The notes beneath the pieces were generated by a model. It was not told where the DNA came from. It searched no databases and saw only the letters and a list, made by a program, of their open reading frames with translations. From assembly GCF_011326725.1 (NCBI RefSeq), contig NZ_JAANCO010000001.1:1959115-2023114 (forward strand): a DNA stretch of 64,000 nt, read 5' to 3'. Position numbers and translations under genes: made by a program. Source of the DNA: Microbacterium excoecariae (GTDB lineage: Bacteria; Actinomycetota; Actinomycetes; Actinomycetales; Microbacteriaceae). Positions 27,525-36,370 of the stretch are shown piece after piece (position 1 is the first letter of the stretch; every line of letters starts with the position of its first letter).

Positions 27525-27615
27525 TCGCCCCTCCCGTTTCGCCCACGGCGCGGGGAGGCCCCGCGACGGGCTAGCCTGGGGTCATTCCTGATCCCCCTTC
27601 TCGAAGGAGACGTGC

Positions 27616-29067
27616 GTGAACCAAGCCGCAGCCAACATCGGGGTCGTCGGCCTCGCCGTGATGGGCTCGAACCTGGCCCGGAACCTCGCGAGCCGCGAGG
27701 GCAACACGGTCGCGGTGTACAACCGCAGCCGCGAGAAGACCGACCAGCTGGTCGCCGAGCACCCCGAGGCCGGCTTCCTGCCCGCGTTCGACTACGCGGA
27801 GTTCGCGGCGACGCTGTCGAAGCCCCGCACGGCGATCATCATGGTCAAGGCGGGCCGGGGCACCGACGCCGTCATCGACGAGCTCGTCAAGGTCTTCGAG
27901 CCGGGCGACATCATCGTCGACGGCGGCAACGCCTACTTCCCCGACACGATCCGCCGCGAGAAGGCGGTGCGCGAGACGGGCATCAACTTCGTCGGCGCCG
28001 GGATCTCGGGCGGCGAGGAGGGCGCGCTCAACGGCCCGTCGATCATGCCCGGCGGATCCGACGAGTCGTGGGTCACGCTCGGCCCGATCCTGAAGTCGAT
28101 CGCCGCCGTCGCGCCGGACGGCGAGCCGTGCGTCACGCACGTCGGCCACGACGGCGCGGGTCATTTCGTCAAGATGGTCCACAACGGCATCGAGTACGCC
28201 GACATGCAGCTCATCGCGGAGGCGTACGACCTCATCCGCCGCGGCACGGGCAAGACGCCGGCCGAGATTGCCGACATCTTCGCGGCGTGGAACACGGGCG
28301 AGCTCGAGTCCTACCTCATCGAGATCACGGCCGAGGTCCTGCGCCAGGTCGACGCCGAGACGGGCAAGCCGCTCGTCGACGTCATCCTCGACCAGGCCGG
28401 CGCCAAGGGCACGGGCGCCTGGACGGTCCAGACCGCGCTCGCGCTCGGCGTCCCCGTGTCGGGGATCGCCGAGGCGACCTTCGCGCGCTCGCTGTCCTCG
28501 CACCCCGAGCAGCGCGCGGTCGCCTCGGCCCTGCCCGGCCCGGCCGAACCGTTCGAGGTCGCCGACGCCGATGCCTTCATCGCCGACGTCGCGCAGGCGC
28601 TGTTCGCGTCGAAGATCATCGCCTACTCGCAGGGCTTCGACGAGATCCGCGCCGGCGCCGCCGAGTACGGCTGGACGATCGACCTCGGCGCCGTGTCGAA
28701 GATCTGGCGCGAGGGCTGCATCATCCGCGCCCAGTTCCTCAACCGCATCGCCGACGCCTACGCCGGCGAGCCGGACCTGCCGGTGCTCGCGACCGCGCCC
28801 TACTTCGCCGAAGCGCTCACGCGCGGCCAGGCCGCCTGGCGCCGCGTCGTCGTCGCGGCCACCGTCGCGGGGATCCCCTCGCCGGCGTTCAGCTCCTCGC
28901 TGGCGTACTACGACGGCCTGCGCGCCGACCGCCTCCCCGCGGCCCTCGTGCAGGGGCAGCGCGACTTCTTCGGCGCGCACACGTACAAGCGCATCGACAA
29001 GGAGGGCACGTTCCACACGCTGTGGTCCGGCGACCGCTCCGAGATCGAGGCCGAGGACACGCACTGA
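27616..29067 (+). CDS. gnd: 6-phosphogluconate dehydrogenase, decarboxylating (NADP+)
   Basis: A 483-residue enzyme oxidising 6-phosphogluconate to ribulose-5-phosphate. The NADP-binding [13 protein letters not shown] opens the protein. [31 protein letters not shown] and the catalytic [16 protein letters not shown] follow. The length fits the long dimeric type. GTG 27616 follows AAGGAG by 6 nt. It can use 6-phosphogluconate made by the gluconate island at 46-51 kb. A 23-bp hairpin terminates it. Confidence 0.97.
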   Translation: MNQAAANIGVVGLAVMGSNLARNLASREGNTVAVYNRSREKTDQLVAEHPEAGFLPAFDYAEFAATLSKPRTAIIMVKAGRGTDAVIDELVKVFEPGDIIVDGGNAYFPDTIRREKAVRETGINFVGAGISGGEEGALNGPSIMPGGSDESWVTLGPILKSIAAVAPDGEPCVTHVGHDGAGHFVKMVHNGIEYADMQLIAEAYDLIRRGTGKTPAEIADIFAAWNTGELESYLIEITAEVLRQVDAETGKPLVDVILDQAGAKGTGAWTVQTALALGVPVSGIAEATFARSLSSHPEQRAVASALPGPAEPFEVADADAFIADVAQALFASKIIAYSQGFDEIRAGAAEYGWTIDLGAVSKIWREGCIIRAQFLNRIADAYAGEPDLPVLATAPYFAEALTRGQAAWRRVVVAATVAGIPSPAFSSSLAYYDGLRADRLPAALVQGQRDFFGAHTYKRIDKEGTFHTLWSGDRSEIEAEDTH

Positions 29068-29080
29068 CGATCGTCCGTGC

Positions 29081-29130
29081 GAGAAACGAGGATCGCCCCC
29101 GCCACACGGCGGGGGCGATCCTCGTTTCTC
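29081..29130. terminator. Bidirectional terminator between gnd and the ABC ATPase gene
   Basis: A perfect 23-bp stem (29081-29103 with 29108-29130) with loop ACAC. The outer part GAGAAACGAG/CTCGTTTCTC supplies A/T-rich ends on both strands. It lies 13 nt after gnd and 9 nt after the convergent ABC gene. Confidence 0.9.
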
Positions 29131-29139
29131 AGCGGGAGC

Positions 29140-29826
29140 TCAGGCCCTCGCGGTGACGTCCTTCACCCGGCCGCCGTCGAGGCGGAGGCGGCGCCGAGCG
29201 CGGCGGAACACCGCGGAGTCGTGCGTCACGAGGATCAGGGTCAGCCCGTTCGCGTTCAGGCCCTCGAGCAAGGCCATGACCTCGTCGCGCGTGCGCTCGT
29301 CGAGATTTCCCGTCGGCTCGTCCGCGAGGAGCACGCGGGGCCGGCCCGCGATCGCGCGGGCGATCGCCACGCGCTGTTGCTGCCCGCCCGAGAGCTCCGC
29401 GGGGAGGTGATCGGCGCGCTCCGCGAGACCCACCTGCGTCAGCGCCTCCGCGACGCGGCGCGCGCGCTCGGCGGCGTCGAGCCGCAGGGGCTCGAGCCCC
29501 ATGTCCACGTTCTGCGCCGCGGTGAGCGTGGGGATGAGGTTGAACCCCTGGAAAACGAAGCCGATCTCGCCCGCGCGCAGGCGCCCGAGTGCCCGCGGGG
29601 AGGCGTCCGTGAGGTCCGTCGCGCCGAAGGCGATCGCCCCCGAGGTGGGCGAGTCCAGCGCCCCGAGCATCTGCAGGAGCGTGGACTTGCCGCCGCCCGT
29701 CGGACCCTGGATCGCGACGAACTCGCCCTCCTCGATCGCGAGGTCGACGCCGCGGAGCGCCTGCACCTCGCGTCCCTTCTGCGCGTAGGTCTTCGTGACG
29801 GCATCGAGCGTGTACAGCGCGGTCAT
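29140..29826 (-). CDS. ABC transporter ATPase, MacB/LolD type
   Basis: A 228-residue nucleotide-binding domain with Walker [10 protein letters not shown], the Q-loop in [13 protein letters not shown], signature [15 protein letters not shown], Walker [13 protein letters not shown] and H-loop VTHD. It powers the FtsX-type permease encoded just upstream. ATG 29826 was chosen for its AGGAG 7 nt upstream. An in-frame ATG at 29868, coupled to the permease stop (TGAGATG), would add 14 residues. In Walker A the usual SGSGKST Ser is Thr (GPTGGGKST), seen in some MacB relatives. Confidence 0.93.
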   Translation of the reverse strand: MTALYTLDAVTKTYAQKGREVQALRGVDLAIEEGEFVAIQGPTGGGKSTLLQMLGALDSPTSGAIAFGATDLTDASPRALGRLRAGEIGFVFQGFNLIPTLTAAQNVDMGLEPLRLDAAERARRVAEALTQVGLAERADHLPAELSGGQQQRVAIARAIAGRPRVLLADEPTGNLDERTRDEVMALLEGLNANGLTLILVTHDSAVFRRARRRLRLDGGRVKDVTARA

Positions 29827-29869
29827 GGGTTTCTCCTGGTCTGTGGGGGTGTGTGCGATCGTCGACATC

Positions 29870-31330
29870 TCAGGCGACCGACCTCAGCGCCTCGGCGGGG
29901 CTGAGCCGCGCCGCGCGCCATCCGCCGATCGCGCCGGCGACCAGGCCGCCCGCGATCGCGAGCCCGACGGCCGCGAGGATGACGCCCACGCTGACGGGGG
30001 CCGACAGGACGACGTCGGCCGCCGTCTCGGCCGCCGGGGCCGCCCCGAACCCGCCGCCCATGCCCCCGCCGCCGGGACCGCTGGCCGCGGCGTCGCCCGC
30101 CGACGACGAGAGCGTCGGGTGCACGAGGTTGATGACGAGGACGCCGATCAGCCCGAGCGCGACGCCCGCGACGCCGCCGATGACGCCCTGGACGACCGAC
30201 TCGCCCGCGACCTGGCCCACGATCCGGCCGTTCGTCCATCCGATTGCCTTCAGCGTGCCGAACTCGCGGGTCCGCCGCGACACGCCGGAGATCGTGAAGA
30301 GCACGGCCAGCAGCACGGCGACGGCCAAGACGATGATCGACAGCCAGGTGCCGAGGCCCGAGATGAGGCTCGACGCGCTCGTGAGGGATCCGGAGACCGT
30401 CGCGGCGAGGTCGCTCTCAGAGCTCACCGTGGCGTCGGGCAGCTCCTCCTCGAGCGCCGCCTGCACCTCGGCGATCGCGTCCGAGGAGGTCGCCTGGACG
30501 TAGACCGTCGAGATCGCGTCCGTCTCGCCCGACAGGTCCTGGGCGACATCCAGCGGGATGAACACGTCGGCGGCCGTGTCGGCCTCGTCCGTCGCCGACG
30601 CCACGATGCCGACGATCTCAACGTCCTCGCCGCCGATCTCGACCGTGTCACCGACCGCTAGCTCGTTCGACGTCGCGTGGGTCTCGTCGACCACCGCCAC
30701 GAGCGCGCCCGCGTCCGAGGCCTGGAGAGCGCGGCCGTCCACGACCTCCGCCGAGGAGAGCGGGCCGACCGTGGTCGCCGCGTCGTCCACGCCGAGGACC
30801 GACAGCGAGTTCAGGTCGAAGGCGCTCCCGCCCGCACCATCGAACCCACCCGCGGGCGGCGCCTGCATCTCGCCCTCGCCGGGCGCGGCGGCCTCGCCGG
30901 ACTCCGACGCCTGCGACGGGATCTCGCCGCTGAACTCCATGTTCGACAACGCCAGCGCGGCCGAGACGGCCTCCACGCCGGTCGTGCTCGCGGCCGTCTC
31001 GCTGGCGGCGGCGTCGAGCGTTCCGCGCCCGCGCTCCACCGAGAGGGTGGACTGCGACAGCTCGGTGGTCCCGTCCTCGCCTGCCTGCTCGCCGCCGAAC
31101 TCGAAGCGCTGGCCGCCGCCCTCGCCCGGCTCCGCCGCGGCGCCCGTGATGGTCAGGTCCGTCCCCACGCCGTACACGGACGCGAGCGCCTCCTCCTGCG
31201 CGTCGGACACACCGCGCGCCAGGGAGGTGGCGATGATGACGAGGGCGATCGCGACCGCGAGGCCCGCCGCGACGATGGCCGTCTGGCGCTTCCTCCCGGC
31301 CAGCTCGCGCCGGAGATAGGTGCCGTACAT
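29870..31330 (-). CDS. ABC transporter permease, FtsX/MacB type
   Basis: A 486-residue permease with an N-terminal helix (residues ~17-38), a large extracytoplasmic MacB-PCD-like domain (~40-325) and three C-terminal helices with FtsX signatures (SRRTREFGTLKAIGWTNGRI, GGWRAARLSPAEALRSV). The outside domain has acidic, Gly/Pro-rich stretches. A further Gly-rich extracellular loop, SGPGGGGMGGGFGAAP, precedes the last helix. AAAGGAGA 6 nt upstream fixes ATG 31330. Such systems export peptides or lipoproteins or act in mechanotransduction; the substrate is unknown. The two-component genes lie directly upstream. Confidence 0.92.
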   Translation of the reverse strand: MYGTYLRRELAGRKRQTAIVAAGLAVAIALVIIATSLARGVSDAQEEALASVYGVGTDLTITGAAAEPGEGGGQRFEFGGEQAGEDGTTELSQSTLSVERGRGTLDAAASETAASTTGVEAVSAALALSNMEFSGEIPSQASESGEAAAPGEGEMQAPPAGGFDGAGGSAFDLNSLSVLGVDDAATTVGPLSSAEVVDGRALQASDAGALVAVVDETHATSNELAVGDTVEIGGEDVEIVGIVASATDEADTAADVFIPLDVAQDLSGETDAISTVYVQATSSDAIAEVQAALEEELPDATVSSESDLAATVSGSLTSASSLISGLGTWLSIIVLAVAVLLAVLFTISGVSRRTREFGTLKAIGWTNGRIVGQVAGESVVQGVIGGVAGVALGLIGVLVINLVHPTLSSSAGDAAASGPGGGGMGGGFGAAPAAETAADVVLSAPVSVGVILAAVGLAIAGGLVAGAIGGWRAARLSPAEALRSVA

Positions 31331-31368
31331 GAAGTCTCCTTTCGCCGCCCGCTCGGGCGGCCAGGAGA

Positions 31369-31390
31369 AACGCTATGAACAGCGTCGATG
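31369..31390 (-). promoter_or_regulatory. Putative response-regulator box upstream of the ABC operon
   Basis: On the minus strand, CATAGCGTT (31377-31369) is identical to a 9-mer in the regulator gene's own upstream region (33696-33688). A related CATCGA half-site lies 13 bp away. It sits 40-60 bp before the permease start, as expected for OmpR-type control. This is inference from the shared repeat. Confidence 0.45.
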
Positions 31391-31397
31391 AGAGTCG

Positions 31398-32924
31398 TCA
31401 GCCGTTCTGATGAGAAGGTGATGAATCCTGAATCGCCTGCGGCTTGGCCGGCAGGCTCACGATGAACCGCGTCGCTCCGGGCCGGCTGTCCACCGAAATC
31501 TCGCCGTGGTGCGCGTCGACGATCGCCTTGACGATCGAGAGCCCCAGCCCCGATCCACCGGTCTTCCGCGCGCGGCTGACGTCCCCGCGCGCGAACCGCG
31601 TGAACAGCGTCTTCTGGAGCTCCGGATCGATCCCGGGCCCCGTGTCGTCGACGGTGAGGATCGCGCGGGTCTGGGATCCCTCGCCCGTCGTCGCCAACGA
31701 GACGGTGACCGAGGTGCCCTCGGGGGTGTGCGTGCGCGCGTTCGCGAGGAGGTTGGTCACGACCTGGGTCAGCCGCGCGCGGTCCCCCGCGACGAGCACG
31801 GGTTCCTCCCCCACCTCGGCGCCCCAGTCGTGCTCCATCCCGGCCATGGCCTGGTCTCCCACCGCGTCGACGACGACCTGGCGGAGGTCGACCATGTCGT
31901 AGACGAGCTCGTGCCCCTCGTCGAGGCGGGCGAGGAGGAGCAGGTCCTCCACGAGGCCCGTCATGCGCTGCGACTGGGCCTCGATGCGCTGCAGCGACTG
32001 GCGGCTCCCCTCGCTGAGCGTGCCGTCGCGCAGCGACAGCTCGCTGTAGCCGCGGATCGAGGCGAGCGGCGTGCGCAGCTCGTGGCTCGCGTCCGCGACG
32101 AAGCGGCGCATCGTCTCCTCGTTACGCTGGCGGGCCGAGAGCGAGTCCTCCACGTGGTCGAGCAGCGTGTTGAGCGCGGCGCCCACCCGTCCGACCTCGG
32201 TCGCCGGATCCGCCTCCTCCGCCGGGACGCGCTCGGCGATGCGCACGTCGCCCTGGTCGAGCCGCTGCCGCGAGACGCGCGTGGCCGTGGCCGCGACGCG
32301 ACGGAGCGGGCGGAGTCCCCGCCGGATGATGCCGGACGTCGCGACGCCGAGCAGGAGCATGCCGCCGATCGTCGCGAGCCCGATCGACCAGAACATCTGT
32401 TGCAGCGTGAGTCTCTCGGAGGCCGTGGACATGCCGAGGGCCGCCACCGGCTCGCCGCCCTGGGACGGGATCCCCATGACGCGGAACTGGCCGAGCCCGC
32501 TGATCGTGACGGTCGTCAGCCCCTCCGCGCCGTCGATGGCGCTGAGGAGCCCCTCGATCTGGGCGTCCGAGAGCGTGTACCGGTCGTAGTCGTTGCCGAC
32601 GACGGCGCCCGTCGCCCCCGTGAAGGGGCTGTCGATGACGAGGAGCATGCCGGGCGACGCGCGGGTGCGCTCGAGCTGCTCCCCCGCCGTGCCGTCGAGC
32701 ATCGTGATGCCGAACTGTCCGGTCAGCGCGCTCGTCGCCTCGCGCAACCGGCTGTCGACCTGCCCGGTGAGGACGTTGTTGAGGATGACGCCCGTGACGA
32801 CGGAGACGACGACGAGGATCGCCGCGACGATGGCGAACACCGCGAGCATCAGGCGCGTGTGCAGCGCCATGGGCGGCTTGACGGGCGCGTCCGGCGCCTG
32901 CGCCGCCCGCGGGCGGCGCGACAT
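31398..32924 (-). CDS. Sensor histidine kinase (OmpR-partner type)
   Basis: A 508-residue membrane kinase. Helices at ~24-50 and ~178-200 flank an extracellular sensor domain, then come a HAMP region (~200-260) and HisKA with phospho-accepting His281 (ASHELRTPLASI). The ATPase domain contains the N box NLLANARTHTPEG and the G boxes DDTGPGIDP and GGSGLGLSI. ATG 32924 overlaps the response-regulator stop (TGATG). It resembles TrcS/TcrY-type kinases. The stimulus is unknown; the neighbouring ABC exporter is the likely target. Confidence 0.94.
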   Translation of the reverse strand: MSRRPRAAQAPDAPVKPPMALHTRLMLAVFAIVAAILVVVSVVTGVILNNVLTGQVDSRLREATSALTGQFGITMLDGTAGEQLERTRASPGMLLVIDSPFTGATGAVVGNDYDRYTLSDAQIEGLLSAIDGAEGLTTVTISGLGQFRVMGIPSQGGEPVAALGMSTASERLTLQQMFWSIGLATIGGMLLLGVATSGIIRRGLRPLRRVAATATRVSRQRLDQGDVRIAERVPAEEADPATEVGRVGAALNTLLDHVEDSLSARQRNEETMRRFVADASHELRTPLASIRGYSELSLRDGTLSEGSRQSLQRIEAQSQRMTGLVEDLLLLARLDEGHELVYDMVDLRQVVVDAVGDQAMAGMEHDWGAEVGEEPVLVAGDRARLTQVVTNLLANARTHTPEGTSVTVSLATTGEGSQTRAILTVDDTGPGIDPELQKTLFTRFARGDVSRARKTGGSGLGLSIVKAIVDAHHGEISVDSRPGATRFIVSLPAKPQAIQDSSPSHQNG

Positions 32925-33658
32925 CACTGCGGGGCCTTGATCATGTACCCGACGCCGCGGACCGTGTGGATGAGCGGCTCCCGCCCCGCGTCGATCTTCT
33001 TGCGGAGGTAGGAGATGTAGAGCTCGACGACGCTCGACTTGCCGCCGAAGTCGTAGTTCCACACGCGGTCGAGGATCTGGGCCTTCGAGACGACACGGCG
33101 CGGGTTGCGCATGAGGAAGCGCAGAAGCTCGAACTCCGTGGCCGTGAGCTCGATCTCCGCCTCGCCGCGGAGCACCTCGTGGCTGTCCTCATTGAGGCTG
33201 AGGTCGCCGACGCGAAGGATCGGCTCGGGCTCCGCCGCGAGCGCCGTGCCCGATCGGCGCATGAGCGCGCGCAGCCGGGCCACGACCTCCTCCAGGCTGA
33301 ACGGCTTCGTCACGTAGTCGTCGCCGCCCGCCGTGAGGCCCGCGACGCGGTCGCTCACGGCGTCCTTCGCGGTCAGGAAGAGCACGGGCACCATGTTGTC
33401 CTGCTGCCGCAGGCGCTGGAGCACGGCCATCCCGTCGAGGTCCGGCATCATGATGTCGAGCACGATGGCGTCGGGCTGGAAGTCCTTCACCGACTGCAGG
33501 GCCTCGGTGCCGCTCCCCGCCGTCCGGACCTCCCACCCCTCCATCCGCAGCGCCATCGACAACAGGTCGGTGAGCATCTGCTCGTCGTCGACGACCAGCA
33601 CGCGTACGGGCGTGCCATCGGGCCGGGTCAGCGCGGTCGAGGTGGTGGGGTTCGTCAT
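32924..33658 (-). CDS. OmpR-family response regulator
   Basis: A 244-residue regulator with a receiver domain (acidic pocket VVDDE, phospho-acceptor Asp68 in LDIMMPD, Lys in LFLTAKD). A C-terminal winged helix follows (TATEFELLRFLMRNPRRVVSKAQILDRVW). ATG 33658 was preferred because a GACAAT box lies 7 bp upstream, implying a leaderless start; an in-frame ATG at 33667 is possible. The gene is translationally coupled to the kinase. CATAGC repeats upstream suggest autoregulation. Confidence 0.94.
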   Translation of the reverse strand: MTNPTTSTALTRPDGTPVRVLVVDDEQMLTDLLSMALRMEGWEVRTAGSGTEALQSVKDFQPDAIVLDIMMPDLDGMAVLQRLRQQDNMVPVLFLTAKDAVSDRVAGLTAGGDDYVTKPFSLEEVVARLRALMRRSGTALAAEPEPILRVGDLSLNEDSHEVLRGEAEIELTATEFELLRFLMRNPRRVVSKAQILDRVWNYDFGGKSSVVELYISYLRKKIDAGREPLIHTVRGVGYMIKAPQ

Positions 33659-33665
33659 GCTTCTC

Positions 33666-33671
33666 ATTGTC
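33666..33671 (-). promoter_or_regulatory. -10 box (GACAAT) of the two-component operon
   Basis: GACAAT, 7 nt, ATG 33658 on the minus strand. The CATAGC repeats lie immediately upstream at about -35. Confidence 0.4.
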
Positions 33672-33673
33672 CG

Positions 33674-33708
33674 CGCATACCTATGCGAACGCTATGGGGT
33701 CGGCTATG
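33674..33708 (-). promoter_or_regulatory. Tandem CATAGC-type repeats upstream of the response regulator
   Basis: On the minus strand CATAGC, CATAGC and CATAGG occur with 12- and 11-bp periodicity (plus-strand CTATG at 33704, 33692, 33681). The last lies inside the palindrome CGCATACCTATGCG (33674-33687). Direct repeats at one helical turn are the standard binding pattern of OmpR-family regulators. The 9-mer AACGCTATG is shared with the ABC operon leader at 31369. Confidence 0.5.
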
Positions 33709-33744
33709 TCCGACCTGTGAGTCCCCGGCCCGGGCGGGTACGGT

Positions 33745-34779
33745 CTAGGCGGCCCCGTCGAACATGCTCGTGACGGATCCGTCGTCGAAGACCTCCTGGA
33801 TCGCGCGCGCGAGCAGCGGCGCGGCCGACAGCACGGTCAGCGACGCGAAGCGGCGGCGCTCCGGGATCGGGATGGTGTCCGTGACGACGACCCGGTCGAT
33901 GGCCGGGTCCTGGAGCCGCTCCGCCGCGGGGTCGCTGAAGATCGCGTGCGTCGCTCCGACGATGACCTTCTTCGCGCCGTTGGCCTTGAGCGCCTGGGCC
34001 GCCTTGACGATCGTGCCCGCCGTGTCGATCATGTCGTCGACCAGGAGGCAGGTGCGCCCCTCGACCGTCCCGACGATCTCGTGCACCGACACCTGGTTCG
34101 CGACCTTCGGATCGCGCCGCTTGTGGATGATCGCGAGCGGCGCGTCGAGCGAGTCGCTCCACGTGTCGGCGACGCGCACGCGCCCCATGTCGGGCGAGAC
34201 GACCGTGAGGGTGGCGCGCTCGTCCGGCGTCAACGTCTCCTGGAAGTGGCCGAGCAGCACGGGCTTGGCGAAGAGGTGGTCGACGGGGCCGTCGAAGAAC
34301 CCCTGGATCTGCGAGGCGTGGAGATCGACGCTCATGATGCGGTCGGCGCCCGCCGTGTGGATCAGGTCCGTGATGAGGCGCGCCGAGATCGGCTCGCGGC
34401 CGCGCCCCTTCTTGTCCTGGCGCGAGTAGGGGTAGTACGGAACGACGACCGTGACGCGCTTGGCCGAGGCGCGCTTGAGCGCATCGAGCATGATGAGCAT
34501 CTCCATGAGATCCTCGTTGATCTTCTCGCCGAAGGACTGCACGAGGAAGACGTCGGTGCCGCGCATCGAGACCTCGAAGCGCGTGTAGATCTCGCCCGAC
34601 GCGAAGGTGCGGTGCTCGGTGGGCGCGAGCTCGATTCCGAGGCACTCGGCGACGTCGGCAGCGAGCTCGGGGTGCGAGCGGCCCGTGACGACCACCATGC
34701 GCTTTCGGGTCTTCTGCTCCATGCCCGGGGCGATCCCCCGGTCAAGGTCAAGGTCAACCGTCTTGTTCTTGCTGGCCAT
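33745..34779 (-). CDS. prs: Ribose-phosphate pyrophosphokinase (PRPP synthetase)
   Basis: A 344-residue enzyme making PRPP from ribose-5-phosphate and ATP. Seen are the PP-binding SGEIYTRFEVSMRG, the flexible-loop region PYYPYSRQDKKG, the metal site DLHASQIQGFFDGPVDHL and the PRPP motif CLLVDDMIDTAGT. ATG 34779 lies inside the 3' end of glmU, overlapping it by 26 nt, with only a weak AGAAAG ribosome site. Expression therefore probably depends on glmU translation. Starting at the internal Met (MEQKTRKRM) would give a shorter, conventional N-terminus. Confidence 0.96.
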   Translation of the reverse strand: MASKNKTVDLDLDRGIAPGMEQKTRKRMVVVTGRSHPELAADVAECLGIELAPTEHRTFASGEIYTRFEVSMRGTDVFLVQSFGEKINEDLMEMLIMLDALKRASAKRVTVVVPYYPYSRQDKKGRGREPISARLITDLIHTAGADRIMSVDLHASQIQGFFDGPVDHLFAKPVLLGHFQETLTPDERATLTVVSPDMGRVRVADTWSDSLDAPLAIIHKRRDPKVANQVSVHEIVGTVEGRTCLLVDDMIDTAGTIVKAAQALKANGAKKVIVGATHAIFSDPAAERLQDPAIDRVVVTDTIPIPERRRFASLTVLSAAPLLARAIQEVFDDGSVTSMFDGAA

Positions 34780-36214
34780 CGGTCGCTTTCTCTGAGGCTC
34801 GGGAACGCCGCGCGGCATCCGCCGCCGCCGTTCCCGCTCTGTTCTTCTCGACCCACCCCACGAGGTTCCTCTGGGGGGAGACACTGAGGGCGAGGGCCCC
34901 CGCGGGGACGTCCTTCCGGATGACCGCGCCGGCGCCCGTCTTGGCGCCATCGCCCAGTCTAACGGGGGCGATCATGACCGTATGCGAGCCGGTGTGCACC
35001 TGGTCGCCGATGACCGTGCGGTGCTTCAGCACGTCGTCGTAGTTCGCGGTGATGGCGCCGGCGCCGAGGTTGACGCCGGATCCGATCGTCGCGTCGCCGA
35101 CGTACGACAGGTGCGGGACCTTGCTCCCCTCGCCCACGGTCGAGTTCTTGATCTCGACGAATGTGCCGGCCTTCGCGCCCGCGGCCAATTCGGCGCCCGC
35201 GCGGAGGTACGCCCACGGGCCCACGGTCGCGTTCTCGCCGATCACCGCGAGGGTGACGTCGCTGCGCCGTACGGTCGCGCCCTGGCCGACCTCGGCGTCG
35301 CGCAGCGAGGTATCGGGCCCGATGATCGCGCCGCCGGCGACCGTCGTCGCGCCGAGGATGTGCGTGTTCGGCAGCAGGGTGACGTCGGGGGCGAGCGTCG
35401 CGGTGTCGTCGATCCACGTCGAGCGCGGATCCTCGACCGTCACGCCCTCGAGCTGCCAGCGACGGATCACCCGCTCGTTCAGGATCCGGGTCGCCTCCGC
35501 GAGCTGGACGCGGTCGTTCACGCCGAGCGCCGCGAGCGCGTCCGGCGCGGCGACCGCGGCGACGACGTCGCCCGCGCCGCGCAGGATCCGGACGACGTCC
35601 GTCAGGTACATCTCGCCCTGCGCGTTGTCCGTGCCCACCTCGGCGAGCGCCTGGCGCAGCGCCGCGGCGCGGAAGACGTACACGCCCGAGTTGATCTCGG
35701 TCACCGCGAGCTCCTCGGCGGTCGCGTCCTTCTGCTCGACGATCCGCTCCACCAGGCCGTCGGCGCCCCGGATGACGCGGCCGTATCCCTCCGGCTGGGC
35801 GAGCTCGGCGCCGAGGATCGTCGCGGCCGCCTCCCGCCGTCGATGCTCGTCGAGCAGCGCGCGGAAGGTCGCGGCCTCCAGGAGCGGCACGTCGCCGGAG
35901 AGAACGAGGACGTCGCCCGCGAAATCGGCCGGCAGGTCCGCGACGCCGAGCTGCGCCGCGCGCCCCGTGCCGGGCACCTCGTCCTGGTCGACGGCGCGCG
36001 CCCCGGGATAGTCGGCGAGCGACTCGACGACCCGGTCGCGCTCGTGCCGGACGACGACGCGGACGTGCGGCGTGCCGAGGGCCTCGGCCTGGCTCAGCAC
36101 GTGCCCGAGGAGCGTGCGCCCGCCCAGGCGGTGCAGGACCTTCGGGGTGGCCGACTTCATGCGCGTTCCGCGCCCGGCCGCCAACACCACGATTGCGAGA
36201 TTGTGCTCAGTCAC
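34754..36214 (-). CDS. glmU: Bifunctional GlmU: GlcN-1-P acetyltransferase / UDP-GlcNAc pyrophosphorylase
   Basis: A 486-residue bifunctional enzyme making UDP-GlcNAc for cell wall synthesis. The N-terminal uridyltransferase has AAGRGTRMKSATPKVLH. The C-terminal left-handed beta-helix (~250-450) has hexapeptide repeats and the acetyltransferase region GAGAITANYD. The only start giving the family N-terminus is GTG 36214, which lies 1 nt after the tRNA-Gln discriminator base. There is thus no leader; the start may be exposed by tRNA 3' processing. Its 3' end overlaps prs by 26 nt. Confidence 0.96.
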   Translation of the reverse strand: MTEHNLAIVVLAAGRGTRMKSATPKVLHRLGGRTLLGHVLSQAEALGTPHVRVVVRHERDRVVESLADYPGARAVDQDEVPGTGRAAQLGVADLPADFAGDVLVLSGDVPLLEAATFRALLDEHRRREAAATILGAELAQPEGYGRVIRGADGLVERIVEQKDATAEELAVTEINSGVYVFRAAALRQALAEVGTDNAQGEMYLTDVVRILRGAGDVVAAVAAPDALAALGVNDRVQLAEATRILNERVIRRWQLEGVTVEDPRSTWIDDTATLAPDVTLLPNTHILGATTVAGGAIIGPDTSLRDAEVGQGATVRRSDVTLAVIGENATVGPWAYLRAGAELAAGAKAGTFVEIKNSTVGEGSKVPHLSYVGDATIGSGVNLGAGAITANYDDVLKHRTVIGDQVHTGSHTVMIAPVRLGDGAKTGAGAVIRKDVPAGALALSVSPQRNLVGWVEKNRAGTAAADAARRSRASEKATDGQQEQDG

Positions 36215-36215
36215 G

Positions 36216-36287
36216 CTCCGCCACCAGGATTCGAACCCGGACCTCACGGCTCCAAAGGCCGTCGTGCTGCCATTACACCATGGCGGA
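36216..36287 (-). tRNA. tRNA-Gln (UUG anticodon)
   Basis: A 72-nt cloverleaf. Acceptor TCCGCCA pairs with TGGCGGA, the anticodon stem ACGGC/GCCGT carries loop CTTTGGA (anticodon TTG), and the T arm is CCGGG TTCGAAT CCTGG. The discriminator is G, and U1-A72 is typical for tRNA-Gln. No CCA is encoded. The 3' end is 1 nt before the glmU GTG. Confidence 0.95.
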
Positions 36288-36358
36288 TCCGCGGCCTCGG
36301 GCCGCTCGCACCAGTCTTGCACGAGCGGGCCGATTGCCGCCCGAGCGCCCCGGCGCGC

Positions 36359-36364
36359 GATAAT
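36359..36364 (+). promoter_or_regulatory. -10 box (GATAAT) for the MarR gene
   Basis: GATAAT, 6 nt, ATG 36371, near consensus. No ribosome site is present; a leaderless transcript is likely. Confidence 0.5.
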
Positions 36365-36370
36365 CGTTCG

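Noticed and set aside
29827..29868. Longer start of the ABC ATPase at ATG 29868
   Set aside because: Possible by stop-start coupling, but AGGAG with 7-nt spacing precedes ATG 29826 and the family N-terminus begins there; kept only as an alternative.
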